NCBI GenBank assembly: GCA_049724395.1
Contig: JAUGWO010000306.1
Location: 1-42,558 of the forward strand
Direction: 5' to 3'
Source of the DNA: Spongospora subterranea f. sp. subterranea
Taxonomy: Eukaryota; Endomyxa: Phytomyxea; Phytomyxea; Plasmodiophorida
Length of the DNA stretch: 42,558 nt
A model generated the notes under the pieces. It worked only from the letters and a program-made list of their open reading frames with translations, did no database searches and was not told the origin of the DNA. The position numbers were made by a program, and so were the translations under genes. This document shows, one piece after another, positions 1 to 8,882 of this stretch. Numbering within the stretch: position 1 is the first letter of the stretch; each line of letters begins with the position of its first letter.

Positions 1-1655
1 TTGACCACCACTTCCCTGACAAATCAGTGTTATTGAGGAACCAATCAGTGTCAAATACAATTGGGACCAACCAACGCTTGATAGCACAATGGAGAAGAGT
101 GGAGCCATCATTATATTCTGGTCCAATTCAATATTCTGTATCATTGAGTAAAACTTTTTGCCTGTCCTGAAAGTACTTCAATCGAGAGTTCGTTTTCGGG
201 ATTTGGGCGATATACAGGAACGGTGCTACGATGGGGTCGAATAATGTTAATCCATCAATTTCAAATATTGTGGGATCGGCACCGTTTTCAAACAAAATTT
301 TGGCGATATCATATCTGGAGATAAGAGAGAAATTGTTAAAAGTGCTGATGAGATCCAGGCAGTAATTTGACCAACCGCTTAAAGCTCACTGCTCTCAGAA
401 GAGCAGTGCGCCCTGCCTATCCCTGAGATTAATTGAATCGATCGCCCTGCAGATTATTGCAGGTACCCAGATCCTTTCTGTGGATAAAATTAGCGCGTTG
501 AATATGATTGACCCAAATGTGAACAGTATACAGGCGATATTTTGTTTTTAATTGATCGATCAAAGACGCATACAAGCGTGATGTCATCTGGGGCTGTTGG
601 CACATAAATTGATTTCCACGTGGCCTCGCCGCATTAATGATATCAATAATTATCTCCTCAGTCCTGTGACATTTCGATGAGATATTTTGAGTTCAGAACA
701 ATGTAAACAGTATACCCGCCAAACAATGCTGCGAGGTGCAGTACTGTATTCCCATATTGATCAGTAATCATGGAATTGGCCCCTGCAGTCAACAACGTCT
801 TGGCCACCTCAATCCTAAACACAGTAGCAATCAACGATATCAGATCAGGCTGCCACACTTTATACGACCAACTTCTTGGACATAACAGCCGAATGCAGTG
901 CAGTTTCACCCTCGTTATTGGTACGGTCGAGCTCTCGTTGTTTTACCTTCTGATTCTTGCTCCTGATGGAGTCGTGGCGGTTCATTATGTCGATGATCTT
1001 CTTTGCGGCGTTATCTCTATAAAAATGTCAGATAATTGGTGATGACATCTAATGTGGCATATTTTACAGGCCGAAATTAGAGGCGAAGTGCAATGGAGTA
1101 TTCCCTTGTATATCGGCTAAATATACATCGGCCCCGACATCGAATAAAATAATGGCCACATCCTCCCTGTTAATATTTCAGGGAATAACAGATTGTCAAC
1201 TCAAAACTACCGGCTGTGGATAAGTGCTATGGAGTGCAACGGCATTGACTTGCCCTGTGATATTTGATCAGTGAGATATAATATTAGAAATAGTCTCATG
1301 ATCCAACAATTCCGTCATGTACGATATCATAGAAACGATTAATGCACTGGGGTCTAATCTGTCGGACAAATTGCTCCATCTATTGGAGATATAAATAATG
1401 TAATTGATCATTTTTGAAAAATTCCGACACGAATACACTATAGCGACCCCTGTTGAATTGCCTCAATCAAGTCTTGATAACCGGATTCGGAGGAGGAGGC
1501 ACCAAAACTCAATCCCACCAGTATTATAATGCCCCCGAAAACATGAACTTCCACATCGACAAGGATTATGAAGGTGATGACCGCGGAAATTGGAGTCGTC
1601 AACTGTATTGCCGCGGTATTGCCTAACGGGTCACGGAAGGTGTCATTACTGTCAT
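1..1655 (-). CDS. Ankyrin-repeat protein, partial, multi-exon
   Basis: The minus strand reads as consecutive ankyrin repeats across short introns. Clear repeat cores are GNTPLHFASNFG (about 1100), GETALHSAVMSKK (about 890), GNTVLHLAALFGG (about 730) and a further repeat near 250-320 (DIAKILFENGADPTIFE). Plausible exons are 1254-1211, 1166-1068, 1016-866, 807-716 and from 663 leftward; the frame stays open across all four junctions and the inferred repeats keep the usual spacing. The 44-58 bp introns have GT..AG ends. Upstream coding continues to about 1650 (SGYQDLIEAIQQG near 1450-1480), where it runs into the 96-bp tandem array, so the true start is not visible. The gene continues past position 1, and a splice near 130-170 is unresolved. 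Ankyrin repeats are protein-binding scaffolds; no other domain shows, so no specific role is proposed. It may be a functional gene or one damaged by the array. Confidence 0.7.
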
Positions 1656-2003
1656 GATATGCCTCACGTTGGCTACGGCACCCTGCCCGCACTCCGAACG
1701 CGCCGCCAGTCCTATATGCCCCACCGTCGGTTATGGCAGTATATGTACACTGGCCGCACTCCGCAGTAGTCAAGACTCAGGAGTGCACTCCGAGCACGCC
1801 GCCAGTCCTATATGCCCCACCGTCGGTTATGGCAGTATATGTACACTGGCCGCACTCCGCAGTAGTCAAGACTCAGGAGTGCACTCCGAGCACGCCGCCA
1901 GTCCTATATGCCCCACCGTCGGTTATGGCAGGAAGGTGTCATTACTGTCATGATATGCCTAGCGTTTGGCTGCGCACCTGCCCGCACTCCGAACGCGCCG
2001 CCA
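1634..2003. repeat. Direct repeat of about 70 bp inside the array edge
   Basis: GGAAGGTGTCATTACTGTCA and the following bases, through the first partial array unit, occur at about 1634-1706 and again at about 1930-2002 with a few differences. The first copy is contiguous with the ankyrin-gene side; the second interrupts the array. This indicates that flanking sequence was copied together with repeat units during expansion. Confidence 0.8.
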
Positions 2004-2315
2004 GTCCTATATGCCCCACCGTCGGTTATGGCAGTATATGTACACTGGCCGCACTCCGCAGTAGTCAAGACTCAGGAGTGCACTCCGAGCGCGCCGCCAG
2101 TCCTATATGCCCCACCGTCGGTTATGGCAGTATATGTACACTGGCCGCACTCCGCAGTAGTCAAGACTTCAGGAGTGCACTCCAGCGCCGCCAGTCCTAT
2201 ATGCCCCACCGTCGGTTATGGCAGTATATGTACACTGGCCGCACTCCGCAGTAGTCAAGAGTTTGGTGCACTCCGAGCACCAGCCAGTCCTATATGCCCC
2301 ACCGTCGGTTATGGC
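1660..2315. repeat. 96-bp tandem repeat, left block (about 7 copies)
   Basis: Copies are registered by the word ATATGCCCCACCGTCGG, which starts at 1714, 1810, 1906, 2009, 2105, 2199 and 2292. The period is 96 bp where regular, with a few copies 93-94 bp long and one enlarged by inserted flank-like sequence (about 1930-1980). Each full unit holds the perfect palindrome GGAGTGCACTCC. The units are nearly identical, so the array is young or homogenised. No known satellite family is recognised. Confidence 0.95.
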
Positions 2316-2332
2316 AGGTATATCTATTTATA

Positions 2333-2460
2333 GGGTTGGTATGCCGTCAATACTCAATAATCCTATTTTAGATTGGTATGCAGTCAATAATCCTAATAGG
2401 TTGGTATGCAGTCAAACCCAAGTCCGGAGTCCGCAATCCACCTAATAGGTTGGTATCTGC
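2333..2460. repeat. Short imperfect repeat around GGTTGGTATGCAGTCAA
   Basis: Between the left 96-bp block and the hAT gene, the motif (A/G)TTGGTATG followed by CMGTCAA and AATCCTA-type words recurs about four times (near 2333, 2374, 2399 and 2446). It could be the subterminal region of the hAT element or an independent short repeat. No terminal inverted repeat matching the right end of the element was found here. Confidence 0.55.
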
Positions 2461-2514
2461 ATCCCACGCAATCCAGCTCGATTGACGATTGTGAATTTGT
2501 AATTGACAGCAACG

Positions 2515-4804
2515 ATGCCAGATCATGATGAAACTTTTTGCGAAGTCATTGAATTCGATGATATCGACTGTACTCGCGAATATGAGTCGGAGAATGGTGA
2601 CCTTTTTCAACGGCACCGAGTTCGTCAGGGAATACCCTATCAGATGTCAATGCTCACATTGAGCAAATCGTTCTAAACGGACGCAAAATATGGAGTTGTA
2701 AGCTCTGCAACGCCAAGAAGGTAAAGCAGGTATGTTCTTACCCCATGATCCGATTGCCATGATACCGTCTACCCAACCATTACATTTGTTAGGTTTGGAA
2801 CACCAAGAATACCTTCACAATTCGTCGGCATTTAAGAATCAAGCACAAAGAAGTTTACCTTCCAGACCCAACCCAGATGAAGCTGACCGACGGCTTTTTT
2901 AAAGTTTCTAGAAACAAACTGATTGCCAGAAAAATGTCAGGTCCGCCGATGGAAAGCCATCGTATTGACAAAGCGAACGATCATCTTATCAAATGGATCA
3001 TCAATCATTCGCAGCCTTTCAATGTTGTTCACCAGGCTGACTTTATTGATTTTTGCGATACCCTGGAAAGACGTTATGTCGTGCCGTCGAGAGATACAGT
3101 GCGGACCAGGATTCTGAAGCATTGGGAAGCAACCCGTGTAAAAGTTCGCTCATTTCTTTTAAGGCACATCAGGAATCGCAAGTGTAGCATCACTACTGAT
3201 ATGTGGACTTCGTCCGCTAAGAGAGGTCTGTACATTTACCTTATTTTTCTTTTGTAGTTACCAAACCTAAGCGCTTGTAGGGTATATGGTCGTTAGTTTG
3301 CATTTCATTGACGACAGTTGGGAACTTGTATCCATCATTGCTGGATTCATACGAGTGCTCTATCCTCACACCTCTGAGCGTCTGGCAGCTGCCCTGTTTA
3401 ACTGTCTTATCGACATGCATCCGGATTTGCTTTCATCTGTGTGGACGATAACCGCAGACAATGCATCAACAAATCCCGCGTTAACGAAGAATTACAACGA
3501 TTTGCATAAGGAACATTTGCGATCTATTGCTGAAGATCGCACATCGGTGTCGGTTGACGATGATGCATCTGAGAATTCGAATACGGTTGCTGTTGACCAT
3601 GGTGACGACCAACAAGTCGTTCTCATTCGCTGCTTTGCACATGTCTTACAGGTAGCTGTCAAAGATGGGCTTAAGAATGCTCCTGCTGTCGATGCAGCAA
3701 TAGGTCGCATCCGTGACGTAACCAAAAAAATATCTGATTCACCAAAGCTAATGGAAACATTCCAGGAGATTCGCAATGCACTGAATGCACCCTCTAACTT
3801 ACTTCAATTGGATTGTGAAACAAGATGGAACAGCACTTTTGACATGCTGAAGACAGCATTGCAACTTCGAAAGCCTGTCGATGAACTATTAAAAAGAATC
3901 CGTGAGGGATTAGAGGGTTACACAGCTTTCACCATTGGGCCATCAGATTTCCTGGCTAGGCCCATCGATAACATATCGTGGAACGCCATCAAGGACTTTT
4001 GCTCATTTCTCGAGCCGTTCAAAGATGCAACAGAGTTGATGTCCGCCTCAACCTATCCAACCCTTGGGCTGGCTGTCCCAGTCTTCTTTCACATCCAGCA
4101 GCACGTCAATCAAACAGTTGCATCACCAAATGGATTCCGTTCACAGCATGCAAAAGCTTTCGCTGTAGCTATTCAAGCCAAACTCACACAATACCAAGAT
4201 CTTATGGTCAATGATCATTCGGTGATTTCCGCATTGCTCGATCCCAGGGTAAAAGGCAGTTTAGCCAATTGTGGTATTGATGTTGACGATGCGAAGGCTC
4301 TCGTGGAGTTCATATATACGACAACGTACATGAATAGGTTAGCAGATCTAACGACAACTAATGAGATTGTTTCAAGTTTTGACGAATAGTGTCCAGGGTC
4401 GACAATGAAAACGGACTCGACGGATGCTCTTCTCTTTAGAAGTGCCTGCAAAGAAGAAGAGCAAGCTCATTGAAGCTCTATCTCTAACGACGCAGAGTCA
4501 GCGCACGTCCGACAACAGTTCAGAGTCGTTTGCACGGGAATTGGAACGCTGGATTGCCCATACGAACATGTCAATCGAGCAGTCCAGTCGAGACGTTTTG
4601 CTTTGGTTCAAACTCAATGGTTTTATGTATCCAAGAGTGTCATTGATGGCCAAAGATTATTTGGCCATCATGTCCACGTCGGTTCCTAGTGAACAGGCTT
4701 TTTCAAGAGCGGGCACAACCGTATCGAAGAGGCGCGCACGCCTCGGAGATGACTGCGTTTCGGCAGTCTGCGAGTTACAGTCGTGGCTGAAAATTAAACT
4801 CTAA
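2515..4804 (+). CDS. hAT-superfamily transposase (BED finger, hATC domain)
   Basis: A cut-and-paste transposase gene. The N-terminal part carries a BED-type zinc finger (WSCKLC ... HLRIKH) split by an intron at 2730-2792. The catalytic part follows: TTDMWTSSAKRG, then an intron at 3226-3280, then GYMVVSLHFIDDSW, the TADNAS motif, the CFAHVLQVAVKDGL segment and ETRWNSTFDML. The C-terminal hATC dimerisation domain is clear (MAKDYLAIMSTSVPSEQAFS, ending WLKIKL). Between SSFDE and VPAKKK the frame changes; either a third intron (about 4376-4439) or a frameshift explains it. Another frame change lies between the first methionine region and the BED finger (about 2620-2650), so the copy may be inactive. 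Intron sizes match those of the host genes. The start at 2515 is the first ATG of the upstream open stretch and is uncertain. Confidence 0.88.
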
Positions 4805-4850
4805 TTAAAATTTACCATTATGGTTGAACGATAGGCAGACTTTCAAAACG

Positions 4851-5045
4851 ACTTGGAGTTGAGTCGACTCGAATGACTCCGAGTCGACTCAAAAATGACT
4901 CCGAGTCGACTCAACTCCGAGTCGACTCCAAGTCGACTCAAAATGACTCGGAGTCGACTCGGAGTGACCCCAGGTTTTGCTGGGAGTCGACTCCGAGTCA
5001 CTCAGCAAAACTTGGAGTCGAGTCGAGTCATTAAGTCGACTCCGC
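4851..5045. repeat. Clustered GAGTCGACTC palindromes (hAT subterminal repeats)
   Basis: The ten-base palindrome GAGTCGACTC and one-step variants (GAGTCGAGTC, AAGTCGACTC) occur about a dozen times in under 200 bp, directly after the transposase stop. In hAT elements such subterminal repeats bind transposase; that role is inferred from position only. Confidence 0.8.
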
Positions 5046-5052
5046 ATCTCTA

Positions 5053-6085
5053 CAGGAGTGCACTCCGAGCACGCCGCCAGTCCTATATGCCCCACCGTCG
5101 GTTATGGCAGTATATGTACACTGGCCGCACTCCGCAGTAGTCAAGACTCAGGAGTGCACTCCGAGCACGCCGCCAGTCCTATATGCCCCACCGTCGGTTA
5201 TGGCAGTATATGTACACTGGCCGCACTCCGCAGTCAGGAGTATCTGAGCACGCCGCCAGTCCTATATGCCCCACCGTCGGTTATGGCAGTATATGTACAC
5301 TGGCCGCACTCCGCAGTAGTCAAGACTCAGGAGTGCACTCCGAGCACGCCGCCAGTCCTATATGCCCCACCGTCGGTTATGGCAGTATATGTACACTGGC
5401 CGCACTCCGCAGTAGTCAAGACTCAGGAGTGCACTCCGAGCACGCCGCCAGTCCTATATGCCCCACCGTCGGTTATGGCAGTATATGTACACTGGCCGCA
5501 CTCCGCAGTAGTCAAGACTCAGGAGTGCACTCCGAGCACGCCGCCAGTCCTATATGCCCCACCGTCGGTTATGGCAGTATATGTACACTGGCCGCACTCC
5601 GCAGTAGTCAAGACTCAGGAGTGCACTCCGAGCACCGTCGCACTGGCCGCACTCCCAGTCCTATATGCCCCACCGTCGGTTATGGCAGTATATGTACACT
5701 GGCCGCACTCCGCAGTAGTCAAGACTCAGGAGTGCACTCCGAGCACGCCGCCAGTCCTATATGCCCCACCGTCGGTTATGGCAGTATATGTACACTGGCC
5801 GCACTCCGCAGTAGTCAAGACTCAGGAGTGCACTCCGAGCACGCCGCCAGTCCTATATGCCCCACCGTCGGTTATGGCAGTATATGTACACTGGCCGCAC
5901 TCCGCAGTAGTCAAGACTCAGGAGTGCACTCCGAGCACGCCGCCAGTCCTATATGCCCCACCGTCGGTTATGGCAGTATATGTACACTGGCCGCACTCCG
6001 CAGTAGTCAAGACTCAGGAGTGCACTCCGAGCACGCCGCCAGTCCTATATGCCCCACCGTCGGTTACGGCAGTATATGTACACTA
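5053..6085. repeat. 96-bp tandem repeat, right block (about 11 copies)
   Basis: Copies are registered by ATATGCCCC at 5085, 5181, 5264, 5360, 5456, 5552, 5663, 5759, 5855, 5951 and 6047. The period is exactly 96 bp apart from one shortened copy (before 5264) and one lengthened copy (before 5663). Because 96 is a multiple of three and the unit has no stop in two forward frames, frames of 393 and 312 codons run through the block (units HSEHAASPICPTVGYG... and TPSTPPVLYAPPSVMAVY...). These look like by-products of the repeat: both frames are equally open, there is no plausible start context, and there is no domain. The last copy differs by one base (GGTTACGGC). Confidence 0.95.
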
Positions 6086-6176
6086 CGTGTCACCCCTCCT
6101 GGTCCTGGTCCTGACTCCTGAGGTCATTGATCAATTGATTTTGTGCCATCAGCATTGATGCTTTCAATGACTCTCT

Positions 6177-6365
6177 ATATTGTCGCCACTATGGCGCTAT
6201 TGGTAATTGATTTTATGCCACCGAAGTTCCAACTTTCTGATTGTATTCAACAGATTCAGCTTAACGGGGCGGTGGTAGAAGGTAAATTTGTAAGCTGTCC
6301 ATCGTCCACAAATCAGGTTTTTTCATTTGATCACCTCCTTCGGGCCAGGAGTCGGTTAAATTCTT
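6177..6365 (+). repeat. Dispersed repeat, copy 1
   Basis: This stretch matches the reverse complement of about 26755-26945 (shared words ATGGCGCTATTGGTA, GATTGTATTCAACA, ATTCAGCTTA, TTTGA(T/C)CACCTCC) and, in its second half, 6930-7010. The conserved second half starts at GTAAGCTGTCC. It is not recognisable as a known transposon. The first half can be read as a short peptide (QLSDCIQQIQLNG...), so it may derive from a gene fragment. Confidence 0.75.
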
Positions 6366-6442
6366 AGTCGCACAGTCCCAAGTCAATTGTAACCTGGATC
6401 AGATACGCGCCGATAGTAGTGAAGACTTGAGACAATCGTTCA

Positions 6443-6925
6443 GTGAAAGGGAGATACAAAAAAAGGTACATCCATAAAGATACATTCAATAGGTTTTGTT
6501 TAGTTGAGCGTCATCATCAGGCTATGACTTTGATCAATAGGGTTTATCCAATCAGCCTTTTTTTCTCGATGAACCCGAAAAGAGAATATAAGTTCATCAA
6601 CAAAATTCACTCGAAGTTGTGCCAACGGCTCCACGATCTATATGTAAGTTCAGGGAATCAAGTAAAGTGATGAATGGAAAAATCTGATAGACAATTTTGC
6701 AATAGGCAAAACCAGTTCAGACCAAATTCCCTCCAAATGAGGGCCATATCCCGGTAATGTTCGTGAATGAATTTGTGAGTCGATTCTAATCAGGATCTGG
6801 TCTGAATTCAGATGGACGTTATTCGCATTCCGTCCGAGATCTTCGGGCAAGATGGGGAAGCTCGTCAGGTGGAGATACTCGATCAATTGTCGCGACAGAT
6901 TCAGCAAAACAGGCCGGATTTAGTG
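6443..6925 (+). pseudogene. Unrecognised gene fragment with apparent introns
   Basis: A 75-codon open stretch (6443-6670) ends in LCQRLHDLY at a good donor (GTAAGTT, about 6642). After a TAG acceptor near 6705 the frame can continue as KPVQTKFPPNEGHIPVMFVN, then a short intron-like gap (GTGAGT...TTCAG, about 6775-6810) and MDVIRIPSEIFGQDGEA...RPDLVIKF up to about 6930. No family is recognised. A diverged second copy of parts of it, including the first intron, lies at 7014-7268. Fragmentation and duplication suggest a decayed gene family. Confidence 0.35.
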
Positions 6926-6929
6926 ATTA

Positions 6930-7010
6930 AGTTTGTGAGTTGTCCATAGTCCACAATGGGGTTTGCTTTTGACCACCTCCATTTAGGATCAAAAGCCGGT
7001 TTACTCTGAT
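6930..7010 (+). repeat. Dispersed repeat, copy 2 (second half only)
   Basis: GTGAGTTGTCCATAGTCCAC followed by TTTTGACCACCTCC and a GCCGGTTTA-like end matches the second half of the repeat at 6297-6362 and the minus-strand copy near 26770-26840. It starts immediately after an open stretch ending VIKF, again at a GTRAG. Confidence 0.75.
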
Positions 7011-7013
7011 CGT

Positions 7014-7268
7014 CATCAACAGGCTATGCAATCAATCGCTGACATTTTAAAAATTGGCGAGGCATTATCAAAACCCAATGACTTAAAACTTGAGATGGTA
7101 CCTCAGCGGTGACTGCTTTGATGGGTTTGTTTGACTGATAATCGCTGTCATCATCAGTTATTATATCGCATTCACTGGTTTTTATGCGGACAACTCCAAA
7201 AGCTATATGTAAGTTAGCCAAGAATAAAATGGTGAATGGGAAATCTGATAGACAATTTCACCATAGAA
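7014..7268 (+). pseudogene. Diverged second copy of the 6505-6710 fragment
   Basis: It shares CGTCATCAnCAGGCTATG at its start, a CTATATGTAAGTTnnnnnAA exon end and the intron body AATGGnnAAATCTGATAGACAATTT with 6505-6710, but no frame stays open through it. It is read as a decayed duplicate. Confidence 0.5.
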
Positions 7269-8660
7269 AGATGAAGCTATAATGGCGGTTGAACTTGACG
7301 AGCAACACTTAACATGGGATAAGAAGATTCAGCGATCTACGATTGGATTGCTTCGATGCATATTTGGCGGGTGCTTTTGCGTCGATCAAAGAACCGGACT
7401 GGTGGAACAATAAACGGCCATAGCGCAAATGTCGGAAATCATCCTTTCTCTAACAAACGTTCTACCGATACTGGGTCACATTCCCTGCAGATCACTTTGA
7501 CTACTCGGGGCAGTCAATGATCTCCAAGCGATATTTCAATGTTCACAGACTTCATGAAAAATCTATGATTAGATTGTGGTGAATTGATGACCTTCAGATT
7601 ACGAAGTCCCATTAGGCAATAACTGACAACCAATTCGGTCCCATTCGAAACGTATCGAATTAATGATCAGTTTTTCAAACGTCAGATTGCCAAAGAACTT
7701 TGAATGAGGAAAGTATATCCACTTCAACTCGATACTAATGGTAATCGCCACAGCATAGTGTTCATGGTCATCTCGCTTGACAATGGCGTAGCCACCCGAT
7801 TTATGGTCGGGGCTCAGTCCCCCGTCCAGGTATCTGCCAACCACAGACAATCTCTTCTCAAGATACGGCTCCGTGTTAGGTCTTGTAGAAGTCAGCAGAT
7901 AAGTTCAAAGTTTTCCCAATCATATGGTCAGCACCCAGAGAACACAAACTACAACAGAAGTTTGCCTGGAAATCCTACCATCATCTTCTACCGTTCAATA
8001 GTACATCCTGTGCCTACAGATTCGCTGACCAAGTTTTACCATCAATGAATCCAACGTCCGGGCAACGTATAAAACCTCTCAGGAACTCTCAAGCATCATT
8101 TGACTATCCTGGATCGGCCCAGGACCATTTGCGTGTCGTCAACGGTAGCGCCATACGACCTCTCCAGTGTCGAACATTGAACCGACCGTAGTCGGTCTGG
8201 CGTTGATTCACCTGGAATCAGGATGATCCTGCAACACCGTGTGCTTTTTCTAAAAATGATTCTGTGACAACCTTCTTTCCTAGAAATCAGAGCCACACCA
8301 AAAGGATTTATCATTGGCAGATCCCGGTGCAGAAATCGTACAAACACATGCGATAATTGACAATTGGGGTAATCATAGGACGATAACATTGTCCAGTTAT
8401 GAACAGTCCATGAAGTGATCTCGATACAGGAATAGAGCAATGGCCATCTCGATAACCGAGAAGGAGTTCGAAGCCTGTTCCGGCACCGGTTTCGTTCGAT
8501 TTTGAAGGCAGTTTAAGGGAGAGGACATATATCTGGGGAATGAGGAGAAGTCCAACCGGATCAAGAACCCGTTGGCATGCGCGATCATGCAAATCGGGGT
8601 CAGCATTGGATCCCGACCGAATCACCATGAAACACTCCCACACACCACGATAATTGTTCA
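7269..8660. other. No recognisable gene; several short unassigned frames
   Basis: The minus strand has open stretches at 7599-7850, 8096-8440 and 8311-8661 (83-116 codons) with no family resemblance that I recognise, and no convincing splice joins link them. The sequence may be decayed gene material. The plus strand shows nothing. Confidence 0.4.
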
Positions 8661-8882
8661 CAACAGCTGATTACGAGATTAACTCTCGAATGTAATTGAA
8701 CCCTTATTGACTTGGCCCGTACAGTTTTCAGCGACTCTAACAATGATCTCGGCAGGAATGGACAAACCGTTTCCCGTTTTCAATAACGGAGATCGTGTCG
8801 GTTTTTGGTTGCGTTCGGCGGTGAACGCTGGTGCCGATAATCGATCAATTGCTGTACTTATCGCTCGGGAGAGTATCAGCGG

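Larger units (their letters stand above)
2320..5052 (+). mobile_element. hAT DNA transposon
   Basis: The element surrounds the transposase gene. On the right, 4850-5045 consists of many GAGTCGACTC-type words, a subterminal-repeat style seen in hAT elements, and ends near CATCTCTACA before the 96-bp array resumes. The left limit is not clear: no inverted match to the right terminus and no 8-bp target duplication could be found by eye. The left end may be deleted or rearranged. Confidence 0.6.

Noticed and set aside
1660-6085. CRISPR array
   Set aside because: Units are contiguous 96-bp copies without unique spacers, in a eukaryotic context.
4977-6158. A 393-codon frame and a 312-codon frame through the right 96-bp array as real proteins
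   Set aside because: Both frames are open only because the repeat period is a multiple of three. Neither has a proper start context, a domain or a stop-defined end outside the array.
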